A stretch of DNA of 64,000 nt, from assembly GCA_022559845.1 (NCBI GenBank), contig CM040118.1, forward strand, positions 445,220,053 to 445,284,052. Direction: 5' to 3'. Shown piece by piece: positions 1-11,719 of this stretch; the stretch's first letter is position 1; each line of letters opens with the position of its first letter. Below the pieces are notes generated by a model. It saw only the letters and a program-made list of their open reading frames with translations, did not search any database and was not told the origin of the DNA. A program made the translations under genes and the position numbers. Source of the stretch: Amorphophallus konjac (Eukaryota; Streptophyta; Magnoliopsida; Alismatales; Araceae).

Positions 1-270
1 CACATGGAAAACGTTGTGTACGCCAGACAATTACGGTGGTAAAGTCAGTCTGTATGCCACCTCTCCCACTCTATCTAGAATCTCGAATGGACCAATGTAC
101 CTCGGACTCAGCTTGCCATGAATGCCAAATCTTCGGATCCCTCTCGTCGGAGAGACCTTTAAGAACACATGCTCGCCAACCTGAAATTCCAATGCCCTTC
201 TCCTGTTGTCGGCATAACTCTTCTATCTTGACTGGGCTACCTGTAACCGGTCTCGGATAACACGGATGTT
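1..270 (-). pseudogene. gypsy pol C-terminal tail downstream of integrase core (partial)
   Basis: This stretch continues the same reading frame as the integrase segment after its stop at 271-273. It still reads as the usual gypsy integrase tail: an NIRVIRDRL helix, an ADNRRR basic patch, a VFLKVSPTRG strand and an LSPRYIGPFEI motif. It is broken by two more in-frame stops, TAG at 223-225 and TAA at 31-33. The frame runs off the window start, so a chromodomain or the true end of pol cannot be judged. No frameshift is seen; all breaks are point stops. Confidence 0.75.
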
Positions 271-2262
271 CTATGATGATTCCGAAACAAGATCTGGTCC
301 AAGCCACTGTTTCACACCTACCTCGTCCCAACACAACGGGGAACGACAACTTCTACCATATAGTGCCTCAAAAGGAGCCATCTGAATGCTAGACTGATAG
401 CTGTTATTGTAGGCAAATTCAATTAATGCCAAATGCTCACTCCAATTACCACCGAAATCAATCATGCAAGCTCGCAGCATATCTTCCACTATCTGATTGG
501 TTCTTTCAGTCTGTCCATCTGTCTGTGGATGAAAAGCAGTACTGAAATTCAGACGAGTACCCAAAGACTCTTGCAGTCCCTTCCAGAAATGTGAAGTAAA
601 TCTGGGGTCTCGATCAGATACTATATTCACTAGGATACCATGTAATCTCACCACTTCCTTTATATACAAAGCAGCCAATACATCAATCGTCCACTTGGAC
701 TTAATTGGTAAGAAATGAGCCGACTTTGTCAAACGATCAACAATCACCCATATCGCATCAAATCCACCACGAGTCCTAGGTAGACCCATAATGAAATCCA
801 TGCCAATACTTTCCCACTTCCATTGGGGTATGTCGAGTGGTTTCAATTTCCCTGCTGGTCTGAAATGTTCGGCCTTAACTTGCTGACATACCAAACATCT
901 GCTCACAAAATCTGCAACTTCTCTTTTCATATTCGGCCACCAAAAGGACCTTTTCAAATCTCGGTACATCTTAGTGCCTCCAGGATGAATGATATATCTG
1001 GATCTATGAGCTTCCTCAAAGATTTTGTTCTTTATTGTAGCCTCATCCGGAACACAAGTTCTGCCTTTAAATAATAATCTACCATCATCGGCCAACATGA
1101 AGTCAGGTCTGCTACTCAAGCTTCCCTTGATTTCTACCAACTCGGGGTCATTATCTTGCAAGGACTTGATCTCTATCAATAATTCAGGTTTAAGTTGAAT
1201 CTGAGCAATCAAGATCCGATCATTGTCAATATTGAGATCTAGACTAGATAATTGTTCCAACAATCTCCATTCTTGTAACATGAGACTTGACAATCTAGCT
1301 ATCGGCTTCCGGCTTAATGCATCTGCCACAACATTACCTTTGCCAGGATGATACTCAATCGAGAAGTCGAAGTCTTTCAAGTACTCCAACCATCTCCGCT
1401 GCCTCATGTTGAGTTCCTTCTGAGAAAATAAATACTTCAAACTCTTATGATCTGAAAGCACTGTAAAGGTTTCTCCATATAAGTAATGCCTCCATATCTT
1501 CAAAGCAAACACGACTGCAGCAAGTTCCAAATCATGAACAGGATAATTATCTTCGTGCTTCCTCAACTGCCTAGAGGAATAGGCAATCACCTTCCCATGC
1601 TGCATGAGTACACAGCCTAAGCCAATACCTGAAGCATCAGTATAAACAACAAATCCTCCTTCACCAGAAGGTAAAGCCAAAACAGGTGCAGTAGTCAAAC
1701 ACTCCTTCAGAGTCTGAAAGCTTCGCTGACAATCATCTGACCAATCAAACTTATTTTCCTTGCGGGTTAATCTTGTAAGAGGTACCGCAATCTTAGAGAA
1801 GTCTTGAATAAATCTTCGATAATAACCTGCCAGGCCTAGAAAACTTCTAACTTCTGTCACACTGGTAGGCTGTTCCCAATTCTTCACTGCCTCAACCTTC
1901 GAAGGATCAACAGAAATACCGTTCTTCGTAATGATATGTCCTAGAAAGGACACCTCTTGCAGCCAGAACTCACACTTACTGAACTTAGCATATAGTTGAT
2001 GATCTCTCAACAGTTGCAATGCCATTCTCAGATGCTCAGCATGCTCCTCCTCATTCTTAGAATAAATCAGGATGTCATCAATAAATACCACGACCCACTG
2101 ATCAAGATAGGGCCGAAATGCATTGTTCATCAACTGCATGAAAGCTGCTGGAGCATTCGTTAGACCAAAAGGCATAACGACAAATTCAAAATGACCATAC
2201 CTGCTGCGGAAAGCTGTTTTATAAATATCCTCTTCCTTAATCCGCAACTGGTGATATCCAGA
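271..2262 (-). pseudogene. gypsy pol: RT palm, RNase H and integrase (broken)
   Basis: This is the second part of the A polyprotein, in the same frame as the upstream part and separated from it by a TGA at 2263-2265. Counting from the leucine codon at 2247, the RT active site is FIDD (about residues 55-58, a variant of YVDD). RNase H has its acidic residues at D204, E241, D266 and D309. Integrase has an HHCC zinc finger (H414, H421, C451, C454) and a DD35E core (D484, D545, E581, with GQTERTNQ following). The segment ends at TAG 271-273, with the frame continuing beyond. All catalytic residues that I can see are kept, so decay here is mainly by stops. The product would have copied and inserted the element; this copy cannot make it in one piece. 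Confidence 0.92.
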
Positions 2263-4158
2263 TCAAAGATCGATCTTAGAGAAATATTGAGCTCCCGCTA
2301 TCTGGTCAAATAGCTCGTCAATCCTCGGCAAGGGATATTTGTTCTTGACAGTCTGCTGGTTTATTTGCCGATAATCAATGCACAACCTCATCGAACCATC
2401 TTTCTTCCTGACGAACAACACAGGGGCTCCCCACGGAGAAGTACTAGGACGAATAAAACCCTTCTCGAGTAATTCCATCAGTTGCTGCTTCAATTTCCTC
2501 AGTTCCGCAGGAGACATACGATAAGGAGCCTTAGAAATAGGAGCTGTGCCAGGAATAAGATCAATAGAAAAGATAACTTCCCGCTCAGGCGGAAGTCCTG
2601 GTAATTCCTCTGGAAAGACATCAGGAAAATCTCGGACAACAGGAATGTCCTTGATCTCCATCTGCTGCTCAGGAGTTGCACAAACAAAGGCTAGAAAAGC
2701 CTCACACCCATGCCTCAAAAGCTTATCAGCTCGAAGAGCCGAGATGAGCGGTACGGAGTTATGGTGCTTGACTCCCGTAAAAGATAAACCAGAATGTCCA
2801 GTAAAAGTCACTGAGCTAGAACTACAGTGAACATTGGCCTCATACTTGGCCAACCAATCTGCTCCTAGGATTACATCATAATCCTTCATATCCATGCAGA
2901 CCAAATCTGCTGGAAAGTTTTGTTCACCAATCATAACCTTACTAGAAGGATAGAAATACTGGATTGTTGATCTAGTGCCAATAGGGGTTGAAATCTCTAA
3001 CGGAGTATTCATCAAAACAGGTTCCACAGCTAATGACTTAGCAAATCTCCATGAAATAAAAGAATGTGTTGCACCAGTATCAAAGAGAGCAAATGCGGGC
3101 TTATCGATTATAGTAAGGGTACCTTCGACGAGTCCGCCATCATCAGAAATCAAAGTTTCCTCTGCATGTAAAGCTTGAAGCTTGCCTTGTGGTTTCTTGA
3201 AGACTAGAGGTTTTGCCGGTGTAGCTTGTTCTGATATGAGAGGACAATTGGGGATACGGTGCTCCGTGCTTCCACATCGCAAATAGGCGCCTAGCTTGCG
3301 CCAGCACTCCTCTATCTTATGACCCGGACGATCACAATAGTTGCACACGCCCTTGAATGGAACAATAGGGCCAGGCTTCTTGTCTTCATGCCTCGGCATC
3401 TTGCCCTTCCACGATCCGGACCCGCTCCACGAACCAGGTCCACTAACAGGCCTCTTCTTGGCATACCCGGGTTTGACACTCCCGAAACCCGTAGGTAATT
3501 CTTTCTTGGTGCCTTTCCCACGGATTCTGTCCGTCATCTCAAGAGTATCCTCCAGAACTTGTGCTTTCCTTACCATCTCGGAATAAGTGGAAATCTCCAT
3601 CGGTGCCAATTGGTTGATATAATGAAGCTTCAAACCATTGAGAAAGCGCTTCGCCTTCATCTTCTCGGTGGAAATGAGATGTGTAGCATATCGAGAAAGC
3701 CGTGCAAATTGAGCCTCATACTCTGCCACGGACAAACCTCGCTGTTTCAAGGCCGCGAACTCTGCCGCTTTCTTCTCTTGCACTCTATCAGAAAAATACT
3801 TGCTGTTGAAGAATGCTTCGAACTCTTCCCACATAACTTGCCGATCACCGAGAGTTGCCTTGATAGAATCCCACCAAGTACGTGCATCATGTTCCAATTG
3901 AAATGTGGACAAAAGGACACGCTCCTGGTTGGTGCATTGCATAACTTCAAAGATTCTTCCCATCTCATCTAGCCAGTGCTCGGCTTGGTCGGGGTCAGTC
4001 GAACCAGCGAATCTAGGCGGGTTCATTCCGCGGAAGTTCCGGTATAGATCACCGGTGCCATGCTGTGCCGCTCCTGCCTGAGCTACTTGCTGAAGGGCCT
4101 GAGTAAGGCCTTGAACCGTACGCTGCAGGTTCCTCCATTCAGCACGATCAGCTGCCAT
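2263..4158 (-). pseudogene. gypsy gag, protease and RT N-terminal part (broken)
   Basis: The reading frame opens at an ATG at 4156-4158 and runs 631 codons to TGA 2263-2265. Residues about 40-210 are a retrotransposon Gag domain with the ARTWWDS and EFAALKQ motifs. A basic, Gly/Ser-rich linker follows, then a CCHC zinc knuckle (C272, C275, H280, C285). A second knuckle is degenerate: its first Cys is Tyr at 292, whereas the related element H keeps Cys there. The aspartic protease has DTGA at 360-363 and an ILGADWL flap region near 430. RT begins around 545 with [14 protein letters not shown] and LCIDYR. The stop falls right after FSKIDL, inside the RT palm, and is explained by a single CGA-to-TGA change. 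Gag start choice: first ATG after the primer site, with nothing Gag-like upstream. Confidence 0.92.
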
Positions 4159-4470
4159 CTACACGAGAAATAGGTTACTTAGGTTCAATAAGATAGATAA
4201 AGCACGATTAAGGAACGAACTTAACCCAAGTTCTACCCATTCTTACCAGGTCAGGTCCTAGACTTTTACAAGGTTAGGGATCTAATGCACCTAGACACGA
4301 CCAAAAACTCGGTACCTGGCGGAGGTAATCGGTCCGAAGACCACTCGCGCAAGTGTGCGACCTTCCCGATAGGCGTAGCCTAACGTTCGGACAACACCTT
4401 TTGATATACCGATTATTGGGATGCAAGGCAAGAAAACTTAAACTTAGGAAACCTAGGAATGTGAAACCTA
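4159..4470 (-). other. element A leader between primer site and gag
   Basis: This is about 310 bp of untranslated leader between the gag ATG and the primer binding site. I see no ORF or repeat in it. Leaders of this size are usual in this group and would hold packaging signals, which cannot be recognised by eye. Confidence 0.6.
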
Positions 4471-4483
4471 GGCTCTGATACCA
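4471..4483 (-). promoter_or_regulatory. primer binding site, tRNA-iMet type
   Basis: The minus strand reads TGGTATCAGAGCC, the standard plant primer site complementary to the 3' end of initiator methionine tRNA. It lies 7 bp inside the LTR end at 4491, which fixes the LTR boundary and the element orientation. Confidence 0.92.
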
Positions 4484-4490
4484 ACTAAAC

Positions 4491-7400
4491 TGTCACGCCC
4501 CGAACAAGGCGGAAATATCGGGACGTACAGTTAGGGACAAGCTGACAAGAGAGGGAACTAAATCTAAAATGATACACAAGTGCTACAAGATGGAAATACT
4601 AAATGATCATTAACAAACCACAACTGATACAATAACCTCAAGTTCAACTTAATACAACTGGAATAATCAACCACTAAAACTCAATAACATGAATGAGACT
4701 AAAAGCTCTCCAAAACACAACTAAAGAAAGATAACACACTACTAACACACTAGAACTGATACACTCAAGACATCACTCATGCCCTTCCCCATCGGTAAGC
4801 GCGTCACCTGAAAAGCCTGGAAAGGGGGGAAAACACAACTATGAGCTGACGCTCAGTAGGAAATAACAGACATGTATAAGTGATTAACAGTTTAATTACA
4901 TTTTTAAAATGTCATGCTACAAATGATAAAAATAATAAAAAGATAACGGTGATATCACGAAACAGAATTCAAAGATCTTGCAAGGTCAAGAAATATAATG
5001 AATAGAATAGTAAGACAAGAATTTACTACAGGAGATAACGATAAAAAGTTGGCCATATCAAGACAATTTAAGTCATGTCAAGCACGTATGTAATTTCATT
5101 TCCACGTCCAAGTAATAAGCAAGTAAAGTAACCACAAGTAGAGTATAGAACAGTGAAGAGTGGAAAGTGAAAAGTAGTAGAAAGTAATATAGAGAGTAGT
5201 GGAGAGAGTAGTGGACAGTCCTAGATTTAACACATGTCAAGTACTGGTGCCAAATGTCACACCTAGTCATTCACCTCCCCGGGGGTACACGTAGTGTTTG
5301 GGCGCTCTTCCAAGGACCAGACCGAGCCCTTAATTGTTTGCCAGGCATTGATTTCTTTGGATCAAAGATCCCACGAATCTAGACTTCCACAGTTTATGGC
5401 CAGAATTCCAAGGTTTAAACTAAGTAGCAATAACAACTTCACGTAGGAAAGAGATTCATTTCCAGAATTTCAAGGTAAGTATAATCATCAAGGAGATCGA
5501 AACTAAGTCACAACAAGAGTTAATCGTGCTGCGCTACTGTAAAACAGCAGCAATCAAACAAGCTAATCCACATATTAATCCTAATCACCAAGTTAAGATA
5601 TCATGATTAACCATTATCATTTGTATTAAGACAATTGCCAATAAGCTGATTCAAGATGATAAGGCAAAGAACAACTCCCACAGGAGTGAAATAGAATGCA
5701 TTAACAGAGATTTAGTTACACCATTAACCACTAATTATGTGGGTTTCTATTTAATCTTGTATGCATTGAAATGAAGATGATAAACGGTGTGTTTTTACAC
5801 TAAGTTTGCATGTATGGACCAATGTTAATTGAAACTAAAAAGGGTACATGAATAGGTCATTAGTTCCTCAAAAATGTAGTTTTCAATGTGATTAGGTTGA
5901 ATGGATTGATTCCCCGGTGATCCGGATTGATCCCCGGGTCAAGAATCATTTAAAACGGGTTTACAAGGCATGGGTCGACCCTTTGGGTCGACCCCTGGAA
6001 AAATTCCAGGTATGGGTCGACCCATTGGGTCGACCCCTGGGGCTTCCAGGAGCCAGTCTGGTGATGGGTCGACCCCATGGGTCGACCCCTGAAGCTGTGG
6101 GTCGACCCCATGGGTCGACCCATGCAAGGCAGAAAATTTCTGCTTGCTGGGTGGTATGGGTCGACCCATGGGGTCGACCCCTGGGTTTCCAGACCCGAAT
6201 GGGCTTCCGTAAAACATGAAAAACTCCATGATTTGGGGTCTAAATGTATTGTGATCTTAACCATATGCTCTAGGGTTCTTAATATACATGCTAGGGTCAT
6301 CAAACACAGTTTTGAAACATGAATTTTGATAGAAATCAAATGAAATACAACCTATTCTATGAAGAACACAAGGAAAGTCTAGCTTGCTAGCATGCTTCTA
6401 ATAACACACGAAATACTCTAGGCATGATCTATAAAAATTGGAGATTTTGATGTCAAAAGAAAGCTAACATGCTATTGATTATATTCATGTATGTTAATTA
6501 GAAGTTGGGCTGTTATAACCTACCTCAAATTGAAGAGGGAACTCGAAACCTAGAATAAAGAACAACTTGACAGCACCTCACTAAAACCTCGATATCTCCA
6601 CGGATACCTAATGAAAATTGGGGCTTTTACCCCCAATGGAAAGAGCTCGATGAGAGGTACAATTTGCTATACTCATGATCAAGATTTGGTTGAGAATTCC
6701 TACCTCAATCGATGGATCAAAGAAGGATGAAGGGAAGCCAACGGCCTACTGACCCACCTCCACAAATCGAACTAGATCTCTCCAGATCCGAAATTTCAGC
6801 GAACCCCACAGTAGCCAAATGAAAGAAGACTCGTAGGGCTTCATTTTGATAGCTCATAGAGCTTCTGGAGCCTTCTGAATTGGGAGTATTCGCTGCTGCA
6901 AGCTACGTGTTTAGAAACGGCGCCGAAATCTTTGACTTGACCAAACTATGTCGGCAGCACGTTTTGGGACTAAGTTTACCTCAAATTGATTGAGGGTAAA
7001 TGTTCCTTTATGTAATACCTTTCATTTGCCTCTGGAATCACCCCATTTGGTTGAGAAACAAGCTCGAATTTGATGTTCAAAGTTTGGGTGAATAGTGAAT
7101 ACGAATTTGGGTTAGGTGGGTTGTAAGTCAGGCTTAATCCACTGATTAGGCCTAGATAATGATTTAATTTGGCTTACTCCAAGAAGACAAAAGTGTTAGT
7201 CGACGCATCTATTATTTAATTACTATTTTTATGAATTTTTATATGGTAGATAAAATTCCACTTCTACTATTCCGTAATTAATTAAATATTAAGTTCGGAA
7301 GACTTAGTTCGCTAATTCGGCTTAATAAACGATTTTATTAGGCTTAATTGTAGAAGACAAAGTTGATAAACAAAATTAATTTTACGAGATGTGATTTTTG

Positions 7401-7560
7401 GGGATTTTTAGAAAATAGTAGAAAAATGACTTATTCTATTAATTAATTAATTAATCTAATTAATTTGGATAATTCTCATTAATTCGAATAACTTCAAATG
7501 AATTCCAAATAATTACAAATAACTTTCTAAATAAATTTCTAAAGAATTTGGGGTCTTACA
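4491..7560 (-). repeat. 5' LTR of element A (3.07 kb)
   Basis: On the minus strand the LTR starts TGTAAGACCCC (7560) and ends GGGGCGTGACA (4491), just before the primer site. The start is placed because sequence from 7561 onward matches the X LTR around 34841 and sequence before it does not. The LTR holds no convincing coding ORF. Its main internal structure is the palindrome array at 5972-6180. The rest, including AT-rich DNA at 7200-7550, shows nothing I can name. The paired 3' LTR is outside the window. Confidence 0.85.
5972..6180. repeat. five pairs of the 10-bp palindrome GGGTCGACCC
   Basis: The palindrome GGGTCGACCC starts at 5972, 5985, 6014, 6027, 6066, 6079, 6099, 6112, 6158 and 6171. 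Copies come in five pairs, and within each pair the starts are exactly 13 bp apart (3-bp spacers ttt, att, cat, cat, atg). Spacing between pairs varies from 33 to 59 bp. A secondary inverted motif (CTGG..CCAG) lies between the first pairs. ORFs called across this region on both strands are translations of the palindrome and are not genes. Confidence 0.95.
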
Positions 7561-7565
7561 GCTAA

Positions 7566-9530
7566 GGTCAGTGCACGTTGGGGTAACGTCGACGCTAGTT
7601 TGGGGGGAGGTCGATGCATGTGTGGATTGGAGGTCGGTGCAGCAGGGGCTGAGGTCTGTGCAAGGTCTATGCATGCGCGGGCTGAGGTCCGTGCGGGTTA
7701 AGGATGTGTCGGTACACACGGGCGGCCAAGCGCGGGTGAGGTCGGTGCAGCCTGTAGCTAGGCATGCTGAGGTCGATGCTGCCTACAGATGGAAGTCAGT
7801 GCAGCTGTAGCTGAGGTCAGTGCAACTGGGAGTTGGGGTCGGTGCACATGCGGCCGGGCAAGGGTGAGGTCGATGAACATTGGGTAGAAGGTCTGTGCAC
7901 ATCAGCTCAAGGCTAGATGAAGGTCGATGCACATTAGCTCAAGGCTAGATAAAGGTCGATGCATATGTGGGTTTGAGGTCTGAGCAGGCTTGGGACAAGG
8001 TCTGAGCATGTTCTATGCACGCAAGGGACAAGGTCAGTGCAGGTTCTATGCACGCAAGGGACAAGGTCAGTGCACAGTGGGATAAGGTCAGTGCACGTGA
8101 TAGCCAAGGTCAGTGCACATGCAAGATTTCTTCAGCGAGGTCAGTGCACATGAAGGCCAAGGTTAGTGCTATGGACGACCAGATGCCACTAGGGTCGACG
8201 CTAGTGCAGGCCAGATTCAGCTAAGGCTGATGCTAGTGAAGACCGGAAGGCAACTAGGGTCGACGCTAGTGCAGGCCATGACGAGGATGAGGGTGGCCTT
8301 ACCAAGGGGGTTTCAAGCATGTGAAGACCAAGGTCTGAGCATATGCAGGCCAAGTTAGAATACAAGTCAGTGCACCTGAAGTGTGCAGGTGGGAGGCCAG
8401 ATTGGGGGTGTACCGGGCAGGCAAGGGTTTGAAGTGTGTCGGAAAAGGCACATGCGGGGTGTGCCGGGTAAGGCACAGGCAGGGTGTGCCGGTAGGGCAG
8501 GCCAAGAGTGTGCCGGGCTAGGATTAAGCTGGAGGTGTGATGGTCAGGGCAAGCCAAAAGTGTGCCGGTCAAGGCAAGCCAGGAGTGTGCCGGTCTAGAG
8601 TGGGTTGAAGGGTCAATGCAGCTGGGGCAAAGTCCATGTAGGTGGAGTAGGGTCTAAGAGGAGGTCCCCTTTGTTCACGAGGCTCATGTGAGGAGTTTTC
8701 TTTTTATTCATGAAATGCATGCATAGGAATTTTCTTTTATTCATGAAATGCATAAAGGGGTTCTCCTTTTTATTCATGGAATGGATGTGTGAGTTTTGAT
8801 TCGGTTTTCTTTTATTCATGTAGACCATGTTCATGGTTATGTTCGGTAGTCCGTCATAAAGATGCAAATGTTCAATTATTCGGAACCTCCGTGGTTCGTT
8901 GTTATTTTGGCGAAGCCATTTCATTGGTGTTTTATTCTATTTATTTGTTGTTTCCTTTTGCATTATTACTTTTCTTTTATTATTGTTGTTATTAGGTTAA
9001 TCTTGGCGAAAATTCGGCAGCATTTCCTCTTGACCCGGATGCTAAGGGGGTAAAAGGGGAACATGCCTAAAAGGAGTGACGAGACCCAATAACTCGAGGT
9101 ACGTGCCAAGGTAGCAACACATTTAAGAAAGCTTCAGAAAACCCGAAGAAAGCTTCAAACGGGAAACAATGGGCCAAAACAAGCTGAGGGTGCATAGGAT
9201 AGAGGGAGTGGCTCAGGTGCACTGGGTAGAGGCATGCCAAGGGTGTGCCGGCAGGCAGGCTGGGGGGAATGCACCAGCCAAAGGCCATTGGGAGTGTGCC
9301 GGGTGGAACACCCTGAGGGTGTGCCGGGCAAGGCCAGGCAAGGGTGTGCCGGCAAGCTGGGGAAGTGTGTCGGGTAGGACACAGCTAAGGTGTGCCAAGC
9401 AAGGCATAGGCCAGAGGGTGTACCGGGCTGGTAGGGGCTGGAGTGTGCCGGGTGGAGCCCCGGGATGGTGTACCGGCTGGAGGTAGGCCAGGGGTGTGCC
9501 GGGTGAAAGACGCGGCTGTTGCACCGGACC
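7566..9530. repeat. degenerate GGTC-GTGCA and GTGTGCCGG tandem motifs in X 3' LTR
   Basis: From 7566 to about 8380 the plus strand repeats GGTC(A/G/T)GTGCA at irregular 20-45 bp intervals. From about 8390 to 8600 and again 9180 to 9530 the motif becomes GTGTGCCGGGC(A)AGGC. A non-repeated AT-rich block lies between (8640-9000). The same order is seen in the 5' LTR at 34680-36790. No coding function is supported. Confidence 0.75.
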
Positions 9531-10195
9531 ACAAGGGCTAAAAGGCCATCGGATGAGGCTTCAAGCAGAGACGCCTACGAAGATTTTTTCTTGGAGTGGT
9601 TCAGAGCAGGGGCAGAGGGGAACTTCAAAGGATTACAAAGAGACCGGAGGACCATCAATCCGCAGGAACCATCCCCTTTGACGAGGAGGTGAGCTAACTC
9701 AAACCAAGTGGGGAAGGAGGGCTATTCATGGAGCTTGGAGATCCATGAAACATGGATGCCATCTCTAACGAGGAAAAGGCTACCGGTTTGAAAGGGGGAA
9801 ATCCATGGCAGGAAGGAAACACGGAGAGGATAGACAGAGGGGAGACACAAACGCAAAGCATGAGCACATCTCAAAACCCTTCTTTTATTCCTTGCAAAAG
9901 AGAAGTACAGAAGTTCATGCATCGAACAAAGGAAACAAAACGGGAAGAAGGAAAGGTATGATACACAGTGGGGAGGGGACGGAGCATTGGCTCTTCCCCT
10001 CCTAAACCTCGCACCCTCTCTCACTCACCCCTCTTCTCTTCTTCTCTTCTCTCTTCACTCTTCGCTCAGGCGGCCGTGGGTGAAGCACCAGGGGGAGCCC
10101 CAGCCTCTTGCTCTCTTCCTCTCTTCTTTTTCTTCTTCTCTTCTTCATTCTGCCCTTCCTGAGAACCAGCCAGCCAGAGAGAGAGACCTCTTCTC

Positions 10196-10209
10196 CTCTT
10201 TATATAGAG
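10196..10209 (-). promoter_or_regulatory. TATA box of the X 3' LTR
   Basis: The minus strand reads CTCTATATAAAGAG, a good plant TATA box, followed by a GA-rich stretch. The same site is kept in the other LTR at 37468-37481. It supports minus-strand transcription of X. Confidence 0.7.
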
Positions 10210-10519
10210 TGGAGGTTGGAGTGTTCGAAGGCCTGGCCTTCTTATTCTTCTCTTCTCTTTTTCACACGTCTGGGGCCATTAAATGGCCTATGTGTAGGGA
10301 AGACAGAGGTAGCCAGCGTGTCTTCACAGTGTTGGCCGAGGTTGATGTCGATGCCCTGGTATCACTACGCTGTCAACCGGAGCACGAGCCAATGACACGT
10401 GCATTCAATGCTCTATGTTCGAGTGAAACACGGCATCATAATAAGGATGGGACGCTTGGCAGGTGTGTCGGGTGAAGAAGAGAAGGCGCTGCACCGGTTG
10501 GGAGGATTGACAGGTAGTG

Positions 10520-10935
10520 TACCGCTGCAACGGGCACAGGGAGTGTGCCGCTGGGGGCTTGAAGGGTGTGCCATTGGGAGGCACCAAAGGGTGCACCGTT
10601 GGAGAGGCACCAAGAGTGTGCCATTGGAAGGCTGTTTGGGGGTGTGCCATTGGAGGCACTTTGAGGGTGTGCCGTTGGAGGCACTTTGAGGGTGTGCCGC
10701 TGGGACACTTGTAGGGGTGTGCCGTTGGAGGCCTTTCAGAGTGTGCCGCTGGAGACACTCCAAAGTGTGCCGCTGGGGGCCTTTGAGAGTGTGCCGCTGG
10801 GGGCACTACGAGTGTGCCGTTGAAGGGGCACAAAGGGGTGTGCCGTTGGAGGGGCACCCAGGGTGTGCTGTTGAGAGGCTGTTTGGAGTGTGCCGCTGGA
10901 GGGCACTTGGAGTGGTGTGCCGCTGGAAGGCACTT
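10520..10935. repeat. tandem GTGCC-N7-GGCAC hairpin units in X 3' LTR
   Basis: About fifteen degenerate units of 25-35 bp read GTGTGCCGYTGGAGGCACTT on the plus strand. Many contain an inverted repeat, GTGCC and GGCAC, with a loop of 6-7 bases, for example arms at 10568-10572 and 10580-10584, and at 10644-10648 and 10655-10659. The array is duplicated in the other LTR at 37795-38205. Confidence 0.85.
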
Positions 10936-11124
10936 GAAAGTGTTTCCTTTTCTTCCTTTTCTTCTTTTCATCTTCTCTTCTCTTTTATTCTTTTCTTTAT
11001 TCCCCTGCACGTAAACGTAGGGTGAGAATTTTTTAGTGTCCACAAATGCCCCACCCATGGGTAGCGCGGGCAAAGGGTGAGACAAGCGGTGCACGTGGGT
11101 GCACTTGCCCTCATAGGGTGTTCC

Positions 11125-11300
11125 CTTTCTTCTCTTTTCTTTCTTTCTTTTCTCTTTTTCTTTCCTTCTCTTTTTCCTTTTCTCCTTTTCTTTCTTTTCT
11201 TTCTTTTCTTCTTCTTCTCTTTTTTCTCTTTATTCTTTTCTCCTCTCTTCTTCTTTTTCTTTTCTTTTCTTCTCCCTTTTTTTCTCTTTTTATAACAACT
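11125..11300. repeat. 170-bp pyrimidine tract (purine tract on the element sense strand)
   Basis: Almost every base here is C or T on the plus strand. On the minus, element-sense strand it is a very long purine run that sits 80-250 bp before the 3' LTR, the usual neighbourhood of a polypurine tract. A Lys/Glu-rich ORF across it is a composition artefact. Confidence 0.85.
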
Positions 11301-11309
11301 CTGGACAGC

Positions 11310-11490
11310 TATCTGCATGGATGTCGATGGTGGGATAGCTGTCGGCTGGGACGCCGATGATTAGAAAGCTGTCGGCTAGGAAACCGATAATCGGAAAGCT
11401 GTCGACCCAGGGGTTGATAATTGCAAAGTTGTCGGCTTGGAAGCCGATAGTTGAATAGCTGTCGGCTCAGGGGCCGATGATTGGAGTCGA
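11310..11490. repeat. TCGGCT..AGCCGA hairpin array with compensated arms
   Basis: Five to six units of about 30 bp read AGCTGTCGGCTNGGNNGCCGATGAT. Examples of arms are TCGGC..GCCGA at 11342, TCGGCTT-gg-AAGCCGA near 11432, and TCGACC..GGTTGA at 11402. In the last, both arms differ from the others yet still pair. Loops are 2-8 bases. Confidence 0.85.
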
Positions 11491-11719
11491 GAAACCGGGC
11501 CATGTGGGCCGGGACCCGGGAGGCAGGCTAGAAAAGCCGAAGTGAATGCTTCTCGTGAAAGCGGGCAAGCTGTAGGAGCCCAAGTTAATTTTGGAAAGGC
11601 AGGCCACACGGGCCACAGTTGAATTCGGGAGAGCGGGCTGCAGGAGTCGAAGTTGGTAGAGAGAGCCACGAGGGTGGAGAGAAGGGTTCATTCCTTTACT
11701 AATCTGGACGGCGGGTCTA

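Larger units (their letters stand above)
1..7560 (-). mobile_element. Ty3/gypsy LTR retrotransposon A, 5' LTR and gag-pol, 3' end outside window
   Basis: Read on the minus strand, the element starts with a 5' LTR (7560 down to 4491), then an iMet-type primer site, leader, and one gag-pol frame that runs off the window start. Domain order is Gag, CCHC knuckle, protease, reverse transcriptase, RNase H, integrase, which is the Ty3/gypsy order. The style of the protease and RT resembles the Del/Tekay chromovirus group, but a chromodomain would lie outside the window, so the clade is an inference. The 5' LTR abuts sequence that continues uninterrupted in the other X LTR (around 34841), so A was inserted into the X 3' LTR. 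Four in-frame stops show that it is dead as a coding unit. Confidence 0.9.
7561..11044 (-). repeat. X 3' LTR, truncated by insertion of A
   Basis: This is the part of the X 3' LTR lying between the element A insertion and the internal region. It aligns end to end with 34841-38318 with scattered substitutions. On the minus strand it starts TGTGGACACTAAAAAATTC, and a TATA box lies about 840 bp downstream. Most of its length is degenerate tandem DNA. ORFs seen here on both strands come from those repeats. Confidence 0.8.

Noticed and set aside
5917..6339. Overlapping ORFs on both strands with GSTHGVDP and GRPHGSTP-like repeats
   Set aside because: They are frame translations of the GGGTCGACCC palindromes, open on both strands for that reason.
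8613..9053. Short ORFs conserved in both X LTRs (8613-8924, 8789-8995 and counterparts at 35861-36301)
   Set aside because: Conservation is expected because the LTRs are copies of one sequence; there is no independent sign of coding.
10968..11318. Lys/Glu/Arg-rich minus-strand ORF of 116 codons
   Set aside because: It is the translation of a pyrimidine tract; composition alone keeps it open and nothing resembles a protein domain.
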